DNA of 64,000 nucleotides from Gymnothorax reevesii. Lineage: Eukaryota > Chordata > Actinopteri > Anguilliformes > Muraenidae. The notes under the pieces are model-generated. The model was not told where the DNA came from. It saw only the letters and a program-made list of their open reading frames with translations, and searched no databases. This document shows, one piece after another, positions 47,727-64,000 of the stretch (within the stretch, counting starts at the first letter, position 1; each line of letters begins with the position of its first letter). The stretch is from contig CM056582.1 in NCBI GenBank assembly GCA_029721435.1, positions 40,320,611-40,384,610 on the forward strand, written 5' to 3'. The position numbers were made by a program, and so were the translations under genes.

Positions 47727-47844
47727 AATCCTTACGTACGGTAGGTTGGCATGGGGGAGGGGGTTCGGAGTGTTCGGGGGGGGACCCTTTGCAAACTCCT
47801 GGCCCCGGGGCCCAGACCCCCCATAATCCTGCCCTGCCTATCAA

Positions 47845-48529
47845 ATGGCCTATCAAACACTGGAGAAAGACATGTCTTTGAACACTAACATGCTTAGTAC
47901 CTCAGAAACAGGTAAAATCTCTAATATGAGACATACTACATCATTCTAGCATTAAAGATATGGGTAGGACCTTTCCCAACGATACTTACAAGACATTTGC
48001 CCTCCGGCAACAAAACATCTGATGCAATATTTGTGTTGTTTGGATTACTCTACAGACCCTTATGAATGAATACATGTATTTTTTGAAAAAAAAAAAAAAA
48101 CATAATTATTATATGAAAATGACCTTTTCTTGGGAGGACTTGTCTTCGCCATGACCTCGGGAAGGTAGATCAGGACGACAACATCATGTGCCAAAAAGGT
48201 CACAGAAACGTTTTTTTTTTTTTTTTAAAGAAAGTTTGCTCACATATCATTGATATATAAAACTTGTATCATGTTTAAAAATGTATTTATTAGCGTAAAA
48301 TGACAACAAAACAGTTTGGCAATTATAGATGCTGGTGGGCTATTCACAAATTTGTATTTTTATGAAGTCTTATGCTTGCAGCAATACAGATAAACAATGC
48401 ATCATTCAAAGTAATCATCAATTTGTGCTGATTGCTGGTTTCTAATGAAAAGCCTGTTCGTGCAACATGATTGATCGTTCCTGCAAAAGTTATGTTTTTT
48501 TTCCTCATAAATGGATAAATTGTTAATTT
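47845..48529. other. Spacer downstream of the kinase gene
   Basis: AT-rich. A-run at 48087-48101, T-run at 48211-48226. No gene. It probably includes the kinase 3' UTR next to 48530. Confidence 0.45.
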
Positions 48530-53037
<4,508 letters not shown>

Positions 53038-53574
53038 CTTAAGAAAGGAGGGAAGGAATAAAACAGTAGAATGAAAAATATTACTACTATTGGCTAGCTG
53101 ACTCAGATGGCGTTAACCTACATTTCAATTCTGCAACAAGACTGAGAAAACATAAATTGAATGAAGTCCATTGATACACCATAATCATTTCTATCCTACG
53201 TATTATCTACTCTCAGTTATAATTACACAACTAGTAATACATTCCCAGTAGTAACTAAACAAAGGTAACTAAGATTCACCTCCACAGACTAATCTTTACA
53301 TCTCCTCAATTCAGCCATTTAAAGCTTCAAGATCAGTTATTCCAGACAATAGGCTGTTTTGGACTTCATTATCTATACATTAATTAATATGCAGTGGCAT
53401 GGGTAGAAACTGTGTTTTGGGTGGGCTTCAATAAATGTGGGGGGCAGATTCCTCCCAGCAAATATTGGCTTACGGTATGCATTAGACGGAAAATTATAGA
53501 ATGCTTTGATCAGGCGCACAATGAAAACTTCACTGTTTTCAATCATTTTCCTTGAGTACCCAGTTATCCAATTA
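53038..53574. other. Intron or 5' flank of the kinase gene
   Basis: No clear upstream kinase exon is visible here. Non-coding and AT-rich. Confidence 0.4.
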
Positions 53575-53578
53575 CTAG

Positions 53579-54074
53579 TGTTACGGCCCCAATTTGTTAT
53601 TACATTACAACACAACAGCAACAGCAACAGCAAGGGATGACAGACACAGTTTTAACAACTAAAACACGTTTAATTTTTAACAAAGACAATAACTAACAAC
53701 CAACTAACCTAAAGACCAAGATTGATTATAAAAACATAAATATTTACAGTCCCTTTTCGTGGGGGTGGCTTGGTGATGTCCTGGATGATGAAAATTCTCA
53801 AACACAGGCAAAGAAATCCACAAAAGAAACGTCACAGGTCTTGAACAGAATGGCAGGTCTGGTCATCTTCTTGCAATTTCTCCTACTACTTTACTGTCTC
53901 AATTCTTTTCCTTATATACTCTTTTGCAGACCCCACCCACATTTAGACCTCTTTTTTTTTAATTTTCTGAGACTTGCCCCAGACATGTCCAGGACATGTC
54001 TAAACATGACTCCAGTCTGAGCTTAACAAAAAAAAGGTAAATACTGCCATCTAGTGGCCTATATTCACATTACA
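53579..54074 (-). mobile_element. Probable solo LTR, TSD CTAG
   Basis: Begins TGTTACGGCCCCAATTTG and ends ATTCACATTACA. CTAG flanks at 53575-53578 and 54075-54078. A TATATAAGG box lies on the minus strand near 53912-53920, so its promoter would point toward the kinase gene. The start TGTTACGG is shared with the 23282 LTR. The 4-bp TSD is short and could be chance. Confidence 0.5.
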
Positions 54075-54078
54075 CTAG

Positions 54079-54478
54079 AATGATTAATCAGCACTTAAAC
54101 ACACAACTGCTATCGTCATGCAATGTTGTAGCAATTAACTAGTAAATTTAATTCGGAAAACGCACTACCCATCCAAAAAGTTGCCAACTGCAGCATACTC
54201 ATTAGTGCAATGTTTTAATTATAGGTTCTTGAGTATTTTCTTAATACTCCGTACTTAGAAAAAAAATATATATATATTTATATATCACACACACACACAC
54301 ACGCACGCACAAGTTTATATATGATGATATAACAAGTAAAATATCCATTCTTGTTTTGTGGAGTAAAAAAACAATAAGTGATAGAAACGGTTTACGAACA
54401 TTTTTTTTTAATCCAGAAAGTAGAGCACTCAGAGAGTGCAGCACCTCCGCCCAGGGCCCTAACCCTTACCCTAACCCC
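54079..54478. other. Spacer with AT/AC microsatellites
   Basis: (AT)n and (AC)n runs at about 54266-54311. A short CCCTAACCCTTACCCTAACC stretch at 54456-54478 resembles telomere repeats but is too short and imperfect to mean much. Confidence 0.6.
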
Positions 54479-54481
54479 TAA

Positions 54482-55191
54482 AGGCCCATTCACACGAAGC
54501 GCAAATTTCCGTGCGGATTATTCGCGCGGATATATAGAAGCTTATTTCATGGGTTTTAACGTAACCTTGCTGACCTAAGCGGAAGTTTCGTGCGGTTTAA
54601 GCTTCTGAGAAAATCCATCTGCGAAACTAGAAACTAAAAGTAAACTTTTAGCCAATGAAATGCTTTGTTTCTATTCACGTTACAGCATTCAAACCTATTA
54701 CTGCAAAGTCAGATAAACTAGATGCAAACTCAGTTCATAGCATAGTGCGGTGACAAGCAAAGGAGAGCGTCTCATCATTATTGTTCTCGAGCATCTATGA
54801 CCAGAGGCGGGATGATCACTTGAACAACGAGCTGGAAGACCAGCTCCGCGCATCAAAAAAACGCTGGGGATCACCGTCTGTCACGCAGTAGTAGACGTGA
54901 GGCTAAGACTGTCGTTCAGATACACACAAAAAATGTCACCGTCGCTGCTGCTGCTCTCATAGTCATATTTGATTAAAAATCCTGCGTATATTCCAGATTC
55001 GGGTGGGATTGGAGGTGCAAAATAAAAAATAAAAAAAATCCTGCGTATTTGTTAGTCTGTTGTGCGAAATGGGAACGTAAGATCGCGGAATTTCGGACCG
55101 AGTCCGGTGTGCATGGTTTCACGCCGAATTTTCCTGCAGCGATCCGGAAAGCCGTGCCGCTTTTTCGCTTCGCCCCGGTCTGAATGGGCCT
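54482..55191. mobile_element. Harbinger-like MITE, TSD TAA
   Basis: Left end AGGCCCATTCACACGAAGCG; right end, inverted, AGGCCCATTCAGACCGGGGC. TAA flanks at 54479-54481 and 55192-55194. Inner CCGTGCGG/CCGCACGG-like words repeat in both arms. No gene. The left 89 bp lie outside the tandem duplication, so the second copy has only the right part. Confidence 0.75.
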
Positions 55192-57662
55192 TAACCCTGA
55201 TCGCTCCCAAAATCTAACCAGTTGGTCCTTGTGTCATTTCTGACCTTCTCTGACAATTTCATCAAAATCTGTTCGTAACTTTTCGCGTACAGTTGCAAAC
55301 AGATCGACAGACAGACAAACCAATCAACGCCGGCAAAACATACACCTCCATGGCGCAGGCCAAATATGAGGCCATTTTGGGAAATCAGCGGAAATGTTCC
55401 TTACAACACGCAGGGTTGTGTAATGAATACCCTGAACACACTAAATATGCCTATGCCCTTAAATCCTAACAATCATGTAAATACATATTTACTTACCAGC
55501 AATCGATTGAAAAAGCTCATCTTCAGTACTCAATCGTACATCCAATCGTAATCACACTTTGTTGTGTCTCCAGCGAAGCATCGGTTAGCTCTGATACACA
55601 GTAGCTAGTGCGTATCTGGTTATATGGGAGTTATAGTTATTTGCATCACAGAAGCAACCGAAGAATCCTAAAGCTTGCAACACTTGTGATGTCACAGTTT
55701 GTAATTCGTCATAATTCTTGTTGCATTTTTCGTCGCAGAATTTCCATAACAACGTGAGACGAATGTCAGGCGCCAAAAATTCTGACGGCTGAATGAACTG
55801 GAGTGCTGAAATTGAGGGCTGGATGCTTCATGTTAAAACCACAAACGCGTCATAATGGAGCTTACAAGTGACAGGAAAGACACGCACCCTGGTGGATTCA
55901 AGCTCTAGGATTGTCCAGTTGTTTAAGCGCCTGGTCCAGAACCAGAGGCACAGGCTGTAGCCTGTACGGGAATTTTACTCTTTACCCCCACATGCACTCC
56001 TGACACCATTCGGTGCTCATTTGCATTATCCCATCGACGCGCATAAACGACAATTGTAGGCCTATATACAAGCTGGTGCGTGCTGGAAAATGTAAACCAA
56101 GAAGGCCTACTTGTCACCTGAATTACCTTCATTCGCTGAAGAGTTCTGAAATGCCGCTCTCGCTGGAAAAAGTTACGTCGCTGAGTGCCAGTGTATAGAC
56201 CTAATTATAATACAATTATTTTTTCTGAACTGAATTTAGCCCATTTGTCGCTGTTAGATCGCATAGGGGGAGAAAAGCCGTGTCTTCAATTGCCACTTGA
56301 TTATTCTTAAATTGGAAAACGTGTTAATAAAGGAAACCCATTAAGAACAAGCAAGCATTAAGCATTAAAAACAAGCAATTGATGCCAATAAAGGGGTGGG
56401 TTTTTGCTCAGGCAATTGAATAGGCGAGCGCTGGCCCTGCCTAAAGCTACTCATTTTAATCAATGTATTAATTTATTATGCCCGTACATCTTACAACGCC
56501 ACTATCTCAGGTTTTGTGCATCATGGCTGTTTATTTCACTATATGTCGTTGTGAAGAATAAAAAAACAAAACAACAACGGGACGGGAAGGAGAATACGAC
56601 TGACGTCATGCTCCCAAGGAAATCCCTCCGCCCCGCTGCCCCCATCCACTCACACACCTTTTTTGGACATTTCATTCATAAAAAAACAAGAGCTTTGGTT
56701 ACAGGAAGTAGCATTCCTTAGTCTCGTTGGTCTTTCTTTTCACAGACAACACATAACAGACAGACTATCGACCCCACGTGTGTCTACTAAGTCGATACCA
56801 ACACGGTGTCACAACAGGTGGTCAGATAGTAACGATATTACGACTAAATATTTAATGAGAGTTTATTCTTGTTTTTATTCATGTCTTTTTATTTTACAAT
56901 TCCGGCGAGCAGACCGGAAGACCCATTGCTCAATTTTTTTTCGTCTGAGGTTTTCTTTGAATTGGCCTATGTAGGCTAGCCTACTTAATATTTCCCAACA
57001 CAAAAACATGAAAGTGTCCTTGACAGATAAAAATACCAAAGCTTAATGTTAAGGCCATTCCATTAAATCATTTCTCTCAGGAAAATAAATGTTTCTATCA
57101 GGTTTTGATAGCGGAAGAAAGGAGATGAGGTATGTCCGACTACTAGCTATTTTACAGAATATATCAAATTTCTGCACAGCCGAAGTAGTAATTGTATTGC
57201 ATCTAGATCTGTGTTAGGAAAAAGTAAAGATGTTGCTTTATTTCTGCTTCACTGAATGATATTAGGCTACTAACCTGACAAGAAATTAGGTCTTGCCGGG
57301 GCAACGTGTGCCTGCTTGACATAGTCAAGTGTGTCGGTGAGATTTATTGTGGAGATCGGTAGCTAATCGACAAGACATCGGGGAGATATTGGCATTAGAA
57401 CGACGGCCGACCATAAGCCAACGTTAACCCGACATTTGACCTATGCAGCTCAGCTCAATCCCACTAGAGCTAGGAAACCACTCAGACGCCTCGCTCTCTC
57501 ATTGACCTGACACTGGAACAGGCTACAGCTGATTTCAGCTGCATCGCTGGAAACGGAGCGAGACGTCTGAATGCTTTTTGCCGCTCTAGCAGGATCCCAC
57601 CGTTATATGGTCGTATTTTTTAGGCAACATCTAAATCTTAGCCTTTGTTTATGCTTCACCAA
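54571..57662. repeat. 3,092-bp tandem duplication, unit 1
   Basis: TGACCTAAGCGGAAGTTTCG at 54571 recurs at 57663, and the two copies stay collinear for 3,092 bp. By eye I count roughly 30 substitutions or one-base indels, so about 99 percent identity. The unit holds part of a MITE, a repeat tail with AGACAGACAAACCAATCAAC, a diverged relative of the dispersed repeat (about 56210-56340), and otherwise non-coding DNA. Open frames of 60-105 codons occur in both units with matching changes, but none has a recognisable domain. Confidence 0.95.
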
Positions 57663-60600
57663 TGACCTAAGCGGAAGTTTCGTGCGGTTTAAGCTTCTGA
57701 GAAAATCCATCTGCGAAACTCGAAACTAAAAGTAAACTTTTAGCCAATGAAATGCCTTGTTTCTATTCACGTTACAGCATTCAAACCTATTACTGCAAAG
57801 TCAGATAAACTAGATGCAAACTCAGTTCATAGCATAGTGCGGTGACAAGCAAAGGAGAACGTCTCATCATTATTGTTCTCGAGCATCTATGACCAGAGGC
57901 GGGATGATCACTTGAACAACGAGCTGGAAGACCAGCTCCGCGCATCAAAAAAACGCTGGGGATCACCGTCTGTCACGCAGTAGCAGACGTGAGGCTAAGA
58001 CTGTCGTTCAGATACACACCAAAAATGTCACCGTCGCTGCTGCTGCTCTCATAGTCATATTTGATTAAAAATCCTGCGTATATTCCAGATTCGGGTGGGA
58101 TTGGAGGTGCAAAATAAAAAATAAAAAAATCCTGCGTATTTGTTAGTCTGTTGTGCGAAATGGGAACGTAAGATCGCGGAATTTCGGACCGAGTCCGGTG
58201 TGCATGGTTTCACGCCGAATTTTCCTGCATCGATCCGGAAAGCCGTGCCGCTTTTTCGCTTCGCCCCGGTCTGAATGGGCCTTAACCCTGATCGCTCCCA
58301 AAATCTAACCAGTTGGTCCTTGTGTCATTTCTGACCTTCTCTGAAAATTTCATCAAAATCTGTTCGTAATTTTTCGCGTACAGTTGCTAACAGATCGACA
58401 GACAGACAAACCAATCAACGCCGGCAAAACATACACCTCCATGGCGCAGGCAAAATATGAGGCCATTTTGGGAAATCAGCGGAAATGTTCCTTACAACAC
58501 GCAGGGTTGTGTAATGAATACCCTGAACACACTAAATATGCCTATGCCCTTAAATCCTAACAATCCTGTAAAAACATATTTACTTACCAGCAATCGATTA
58601 AAAAAGCTCATCTTCAGTACTCAATCGCACATCCAATCGTAATCACACTTTGTTGTGTCTCCAGCGAAGCATCGGTTAGCTCTGATACACAGTAGCTAGT
58701 GCGTATCTGGTTATATGGGAGTTATAGTTATTTGCATCACAGAAGCAACCGAAGAATCCTAAAGCTTGCAACACTTGTGATGTCACAGTTTGTAATTCGT
58801 CATAATTCTTGTTGCATTTTTCGTCGCAGAATTTCCATAACAACGTGAGACGAATGTCAGGCGCCAAAAATTCTGACGGCTGAATGAACTGGAGTGCTGA
58901 AATTGAGGGCTGGATGCTTCATGTTAAAACCACAAACGCGTCATTATGGAGCTTTCAAGTGACAGGAAAGACACGCACCCTGGTGGATTCAAGCTCTAGG
59001 ATTGTCCAGTTGTTTAAGCGCCTGGTCCAGAACCAGAGGCACAGGCTGTAGCCTGTACGGGAATTTTACTCTTTACCCCCACATGCACTCCTGACACCAT
59101 TCGGTGCTCATTTGCATTACCCCATCGACGCGCATAAACGACAATTGTAGGCCTATATACAAGCTGGTGCGTGCTGGAAAATGTAAACCAAGAAGGCCTA
59201 CTTGTCACCTGAATTACCTTCATTCGCTGAAGAGTTCTGAAATGCCGCTCTCGCTGGAAAAAGTTACGTCGCTGAGTGCCAGTGCATAGACCTTATTATA
59301 ATAAAATTATTTTTTCTGAACTGAATTTAGCCCATTTGTCGCTGTTAGATCGCATAGGGGGAGAAAAGCCGTGTCTTCCATTGCCACTTGATTATTCTTA
59401 AATTGGAAAACGTGTTAATAAAGGAAAACCATTAAGAACAAGCAAGCATTAAGCATTAAAAACAAGCAATTGATGCCAATAAAGGGGTGGGTTTTTGCTC
59501 AGGCAATTGAATAGGCGAGCGCTGGCCCTGCCTAAAGCTACTCATTTTAATTAATGTATTAATTTATTATGCCCGTTCATCTTACAACGCCACTATCTCA
59601 GGTTTTGTGCATCATGGCTGTTTATTTCACTATATGTCGTTGTGAAGAATGAAAAAAACAAAACAACAACGGGACGGGAAGGAGAATACGACTGACGTCA
59701 TGCTCCCAAGGAAATCCCTCCGCCCCGCTGCCCCCATCCACTCACACACCTTTTTTGGACATTTCATTCATAAAAAAACAAGAGCTTTGGTTACAGGAAG
59801 TAGCATTCCTTAGTCTCGTTGGTCTTTCTTTTCACAGACAACACATAACAGACAGACTATCGACCCCACGTGTGTCTACTAAGTCGATACCAACACGGTG
59901 TCACAACAGGTGGTCAGATAGTAACGATATTACGACTAAATATTTAATGAGAGTTTATTCTTGTTTTTATTCATGTCTTTTTATTTTACAATTCCGGCGA
60001 GCAGACCGGAAGACCCATTGCTCAATTTTTTTTCGTCTGAGGTTTTCTTTGAATTGGCCTATGTAGGCTAGCCTACTTAATATTTCCCAACACAAAAACA
60101 TGAAAGTGTCCTTGACAGATAAAAATACCAAAGCTTAATGTTAAGGCCATTCCATTAAATCATTTCTCTCAGGAAAATAAATGTTTCTGTCAGGTTTTGA
60201 TAGCGGAAGAAAGGAGATGAGGTATGTCCGACTACTAGCTATTTTACAGAATATATCAAATTTCTGCACAGCCGAAGTAGTAATTGTATTGCATCTAGAT
60301 CTGTGTTAGGAAAAAGTAAAGATGTTGCTTTATTTCTGCTTCACTGAATGATATTAGGCTACTAACCTGACAAGAAATTAGGTCTTGCCGGGGCAACGTG
60401 TGCCTGCTTGACATAGTCAAGTGTGTCGGTGAGATTTATTGTGGAGATCGGTAGCTAATCGACAAGACATCGGGGAGATATTGGCATTAGAACGACGGCC
60501 GACCATAAGCCAACGTTAACCCGACATTTGACCTATGCAGCTCAGCTCAATCCCACTAGAGCTAGGAAAGCACTCAGACGCCTCGCTCTCCCATTGACCT

Positions 60601-60754
60601 GACACTGGAACAGGCTACAGCTGATTTCAGCTGCATCGCTGGAAACGGAGCGAGACGTCTGAATGCTTTTTGCCGCTCTAGCAGGATCCCACCGTTATAT
60701 GGTCGTATTTTTTAGGCAACATCTAAATCTTAGCCTTTGTGTATGCTTCACCAA
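57663..60754. repeat. 3,092-bp tandem duplication, unit 2
   Basis: The partner of unit 1. The right breakpoint reads CACCAATGAAGAG against CACCAATGACCTA at the inner junction, so TGA is a 3-bp microhomology. Its copy of the MITE is truncated at the left. Confidence 0.95.
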
Positions 60755-61164
60755 TGAAGAGACTATGGTTCAATGTCAGACAACTTTCTTTTATTTAAAT
60801 TGAAATAAAATCAGGAACAAAAAGTTATTGACAATGGCTTATGATGCTTGCACGCCTCGCCTCAGCCGCAACCCATTCCTGTCCCAGCTCAGCTCTGACT
60901 CTGAGATGGTGAACCAGTCTGAGGGAGAAAATGGTGTGATGAACTGATCTGTGTGAGCTCTAATGGGTAGCATTTTGATATAGCATATATCATTATTCTC
61001 TTCTTTCTCTCTCTCTCTCTCTCTCTCTCTCAAGGTTTGAATGATATCGAATTTATATTTAATGATATGGGCTGAAAGGGATAAATAAAATAATTTCAGC
61101 TATACTTAAAAATAAAGATATCCTGACAGCTCTGATGGGGCTTGGGGTTCATCTATAAGTTATG
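60755..61164. other. Spacer with (CT)n microsatellite
   Basis: A (CT)n run at about 61005-61033. No gene. Confidence 0.7.
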
Positions 61165-61725
61165 TGTCTTGGCGATTTTTTTTTGTCCGCGAGAAATTTG
61201 CGTGGATTGGTTGAATTTGCTTCAATAGTTACAATCGCGACATGCAACTTAAGGGACTGAGCAATAGTTTCACTCCGAGAACACGCCGGTATGGTACGGT
61301 ACATTTCGGCACGGCGACAATCATTAATCTGAACGCATAATTACGTGCATTTAAATAAGCTTTATTCAGAATTGCACACAGACGTTTCAAATGGTCTTTT
61401 ATTTTATATAAACAAAACGATCATGAAGCGCCAGTTAAATCACTTGATGTGGGGAAAAGGTAGCGCACGCATTTGAGAGCAGTTTGTCTTTCATAAAGCG
61501 TTGAAGAATTTTTGAGTGGCCCAAATAATTTTTCTGATCTGAATTTATCCTATTATTTAGTCGTCAATGGAACTCATGGAGAGAGAAACTGTAACTTCGA
61601 TTGCCAGGAGATTATTGTCAAAAAACGAGTTAATAACAAAAAAATAACTGAGTACAAGCCAGGAACAATCATTCACGCAAAGACATGATCCGGGTCCAGT
61701 TTTCACTTCCAGAGACGCCACTGCA
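61165..61725. repeat. Dispersed repeat, copy B
   Basis: Partner of 3735-4290 in the same orientation. It shares GAGAAATTTGCGTGGATTGG, ATTCAGAATTGCACACAGAC, CATGAAGCGCCAGTTAAATC and AGTACAAGCCAGGAACAATC-type text. The shared end is CAGAGACGCCACTGC in both. Confidence 0.8.
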
Positions 61726-61850
61726 AGAATCCATCAAAGTAACGTAGCCTACTTTCGAGAATGACTTTTGGTAAAACCCAATGAATATAAAACAATAACT
61801 CAAATTCTGTAACCTTATCATAATGTTCTGAATAATTTTTTTATGTAGGC

Positions 61851-63862
61851 CAGGGGTAGGCAATTACATTTGTCGGAGGGCCACATTTTTTCTCAACAGA
61901 CACCTCGGGGCCGGACATTCAAATAGGCCCCTTGATTGAAATTAAATTAATCTTTTTGCCTAATAATCTATTATTAATGTCATATATTATTATTGTTTAT
62001 ATACTTGTAAGCACATCATTTTCATTTACACACATCTTTGGTGTTTTGCATGATATAAAATGAAAAATCTTGACCAATCATATCATCATTTACATATGCT
62101 GGAGCTTAGACTGCTGATTTTCAGCTTAATATGACGCACTGCACGTGTCCGTAAGTCGGACAGGGTTTTAATATATCTCCATGTCCGACAGCCGGATGGT
62201 TTCAGTATAACTCCGTGTCCGACAGTCGAATATTGTTTTTTAATTTCTTCAAATCTACTGAATCTTTAAGATCGCAAACGTGAATGTTTTGATTAGAGGG
62301 TTCGGGTCTTCGAGATGAGTACCGAGAATTTCAATCAATATTTCTGTTTAAGCTCGGACAGAGATCATCTAATACTCCGTTCCCGAAAATCATAAAAGTT
62401 CTCTTGTTTCGAGCATTCCAGGAATTATTAGACGTAGGCTACAAACTTGGTCATGTTTGTTTTCGACCTTCACAAAATGCAAATTGATAGCTATCGACTT
62501 TTCTTCGTCTTTTTATTTGTCTTTTCTTCCGTTGAAGATAGACTTTATTATTTAGTCTTTATTCGGTCTCTCTTTTGAAAATTAGTCAGATGGATCAAAC
62601 AGATTAACGCTTTATTTCCACACCAGAGATAAAATAGCGCTTGTAGTCAGTGAGCAAATCAATTCCATTACCATTGACATTGTGAATTAAATATCGGATG
62701 CACGATCAAGACTGTCCGACGCGAAGTGCAAAATACTCAATGTCCGGCAGCCTGCAAAAAGTGAAAGTATTGATATTAGAACTGATTTATTTCGAAATAA
62801 GGAATAAAAATATATCACCAACTGACAGAACATCCAAAAAAGATGGCCCGCATATAAATAAATCGCAGTGTTCATTGGATGTTCGGTTTGTTGTTAAAAT
62901 ATTTCTTTATTTTTTATTTCGCTATCAATCTGTTCTAATTGTCCTCTTTTATGTTTTTTTATTTTTATTTTTTGGGCTGTCAGACACGGACATTGTCGAC
63001 TCACTTTATTGAGCAGAGCTCAAACAGAAACATTTATTGAAATTCTCGGCACTCATCTTGAAAAACTGAGCCCTCTTATCAAAACATTCACGTTTAATAT
63101 CTAAAAGATTCAGTAGATTTGAAGAAATTAAAAACAATAATCAACTGTCGGACTCGGCGTTATATTGAAACCATCCGACTGTCGGACACGGTCCACGGAG
63201 ATATATTAAAACTGTCCGACTTTCGGACACGTAGACACTGCGTAATACGAAAGGAGGCTGACAATCAAGGACATGTCTGCTCTGAGGATACAAGTCAGTG
63301 GTCCTGAAATATGTGTTTCTCTTCTATAACACTCATTCTACATCTCGGAGGCGACGTTTTTCCTGACATGGGCTTTCCTCACATTTCAAACGAGGCAAAG
63401 CTCGGTGAGGAAACATTAGGAGAGACACAGGCCGAAGGAACTGGGACACAACACCGGGGGAGAAGCAGGTTCGTGCAGCTGTGCGCCGCGGACGTGCACT
63501 AAAAAACAACCGTGTCGCATCAAATGCGCACCGCCACGGGTTTTGAGAATGGGTTTGAGCACGCGCAAAAAACGCTTCGTCTGAATGCTTCGGTTGAACT
63601 GAGGCGGCGGCCAAAATCATCCCTTTGCAGACAGGCAGGGAAAACCCGCTCCCCTAACTGTCGCGCTTGGTGATTTGGGGAGGTGGGTGTTTCCTTATCC
63701 CAATGCTGAGGCTCGCAGGCACACACAAACACTTTACGTGTTTCCATGTCCCAGCACATTGACTTGCAGGCGCACAAAAAGACCGAGATACAGAACATAA
63801 ACTAGTCGAACTCAGTCGCGGGCCGGATTGGAAGGTTCCAATCCGCCGATTGCCGACCCCTG
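61851..63862. mobile_element. Non-autonomous hAT element, TSD ATGTAGGC
   Basis: The left end is CAGGGGTAGGCAATTACA. The right end, inverted, is CAGGGGTCGGCAATCGGC. Perfect 8-bp repeats ATGTAGGC flank it (61843-61850 and 63863-63870). GGAGGGCCACATTT and GCGGGCCGGA next to the ends are typical of this hAT group. There is no transposase. The middle holds a long inverted repeat (62135-63243), probably a nested foldback element. Confidence 0.9.
62135..63243. repeat. Long inverted repeat with GTCCGAC motifs
   Basis: The left arm 62135-62358 and right arm 63012-63243 are reverse complements at perhaps 85 percent by eye. Matching pieces include AATTTCTTCAAATCTACTGA, AACGTGAATGTTTTGAT and CGAGAATTTCAAT. 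Each arm carries several copies of GTCCGACAGTCGGA-like words. The centre (62359-63011) has no gene that I recognise. Confidence 0.85.
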
Positions 63863-64000
63863 ATGTAGGCTCTTTAGCCTGTAAAAAAGTCGGCAAGTTA
63901 TTATCAGTAATGGTAATGAAATCTAATCACACGTTTTCCAGCTAAGATTACCTCAGTAGGCGCTTCTTTTTACTCAAAAGAAAAATGATTTATGACAGGC

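Larger units (their letters stand above)
38402..47836 (+). mobile_element. hAT transposon, 9.4 kb, invaded by Harbinger elements
   Basis: The left end is CAGGGCCATATTACGG. The right end, reverse-complemented, is CAGGGCAGGATTATGG. The 8-bp flanks are CCTATCGA (38394-38401) and CCTATCAA (47837-47844). They differ at one base that looks like CpG decay. An 8-bp duplication and a CAGGG terminus identify a hAT element. Its left arm carries 32-bp tandem repeats. Its gene (44877-47726) encodes a ZMYM1-like hAT transposase, now frameshifted. A 3,855-bp Harbinger and a 714-bp MITE inserted later. Subtracting them leaves about 4.9 kb, a normal size. Confidence 0.88.

Noticed and set aside
54456..54478. 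Interstitial telomere repeat
   Set aside because: Only three imperfect CCCTAA-like units beside a MITE end; too short.
55366..60066. Matched small open frames in both tandem units as a duplicated gene
   Set aside because: They match because the DNA is duplicated; short, no domains, and both strands are equally open.

Overview
The window looks like a transposon-rich stretch of a ray-finned (teleost) fish genome. The evidence is spliced vertebrate-type exons with GT-AG introns, L2-like and RNase H-bearing LINE debris, Tc1/mariner, hAT and PIF/Harbinger elements, Ty3/gypsy debris, solo LTRs, and a tRNA-derived SINE family seen in both orientations. I see only one convincing host gene. Nearly everything else is mobile DNA, much of it nested and datable by its target-site duplications (TSDs).

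Layout. 1-8,300: a pair of inverted Tc1-like long terminal repeats enclosing an L2 LINE fragment, a dispersed repeat, a solo LTR (TSD CAGAT) and a 1.3 kb terminal-inverted-repeat (TIR) element. 8,772-10,408: a Tc1-family transposon (TA TSD) with a dead DD34E transposase. 11,085-11,543: a second solo LTR (TSD AGTAT). 12,231-15,094: a decayed Harbinger relative (TSD TTA) with a Myb-like relic. 15,620-17,465: a RecQ-helicase-like exon remnant, a SINE fragment and a LINE RNase H tail. 19,290-22,790: an LTR-like repeat, a hairpin and Ty3/gypsy pol debris. 23,045-31,124: an intact 14-exon DDE-transposase-like reading frame on the + strand. A 2.7 kb LTR carrying a roughly 50-copy 27-bp minisatellite is inserted 2 bp before the exon-1 splice donor. 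31,508-32,240: a convergent minus-strand ORF resembling the P2X7 C-terminal (ballast) domain. 32,266-38,393: satellite-like repeats, a SINE, an old tandem duplication and unclassified DNA. 38,402-47,836: a 9.4 kb hAT element with an 8-bp TSD, into which a complete 3.86 kb Harbinger transposon and an adjacent Harbinger-like MITE have inserted. 48,530-53,037: a PKC-like AGC kinase gene on the minus strand. 53,579-54,074: a probable solo LTR. 54,571-60,754: a recent 3,092-bp tandem duplication. 61,165-63,862: a second copy of the dispersed repeat and a non-autonomous hAT with a long internal inverted repeat.

How the genes relate. The Harbinger element encodes the usual pair, a MADF-BESS DNA-binding protein (frame open) and a DDE nuclease (one nonsense codon). 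The hAT transposase has three frameshifts. The 14-exon transposase-like gene and the convergent P2X7-domain ORF are the most interesting pair, because they may be two genes of one transposon. The kinase is an AGC kinase with a PKC-like catalytic domain but a long, charged, coiled-coil-like N-terminal region in place of C1 or C2 domains. Coordinates and splice sites were read by eye. No alignment or database search was run.
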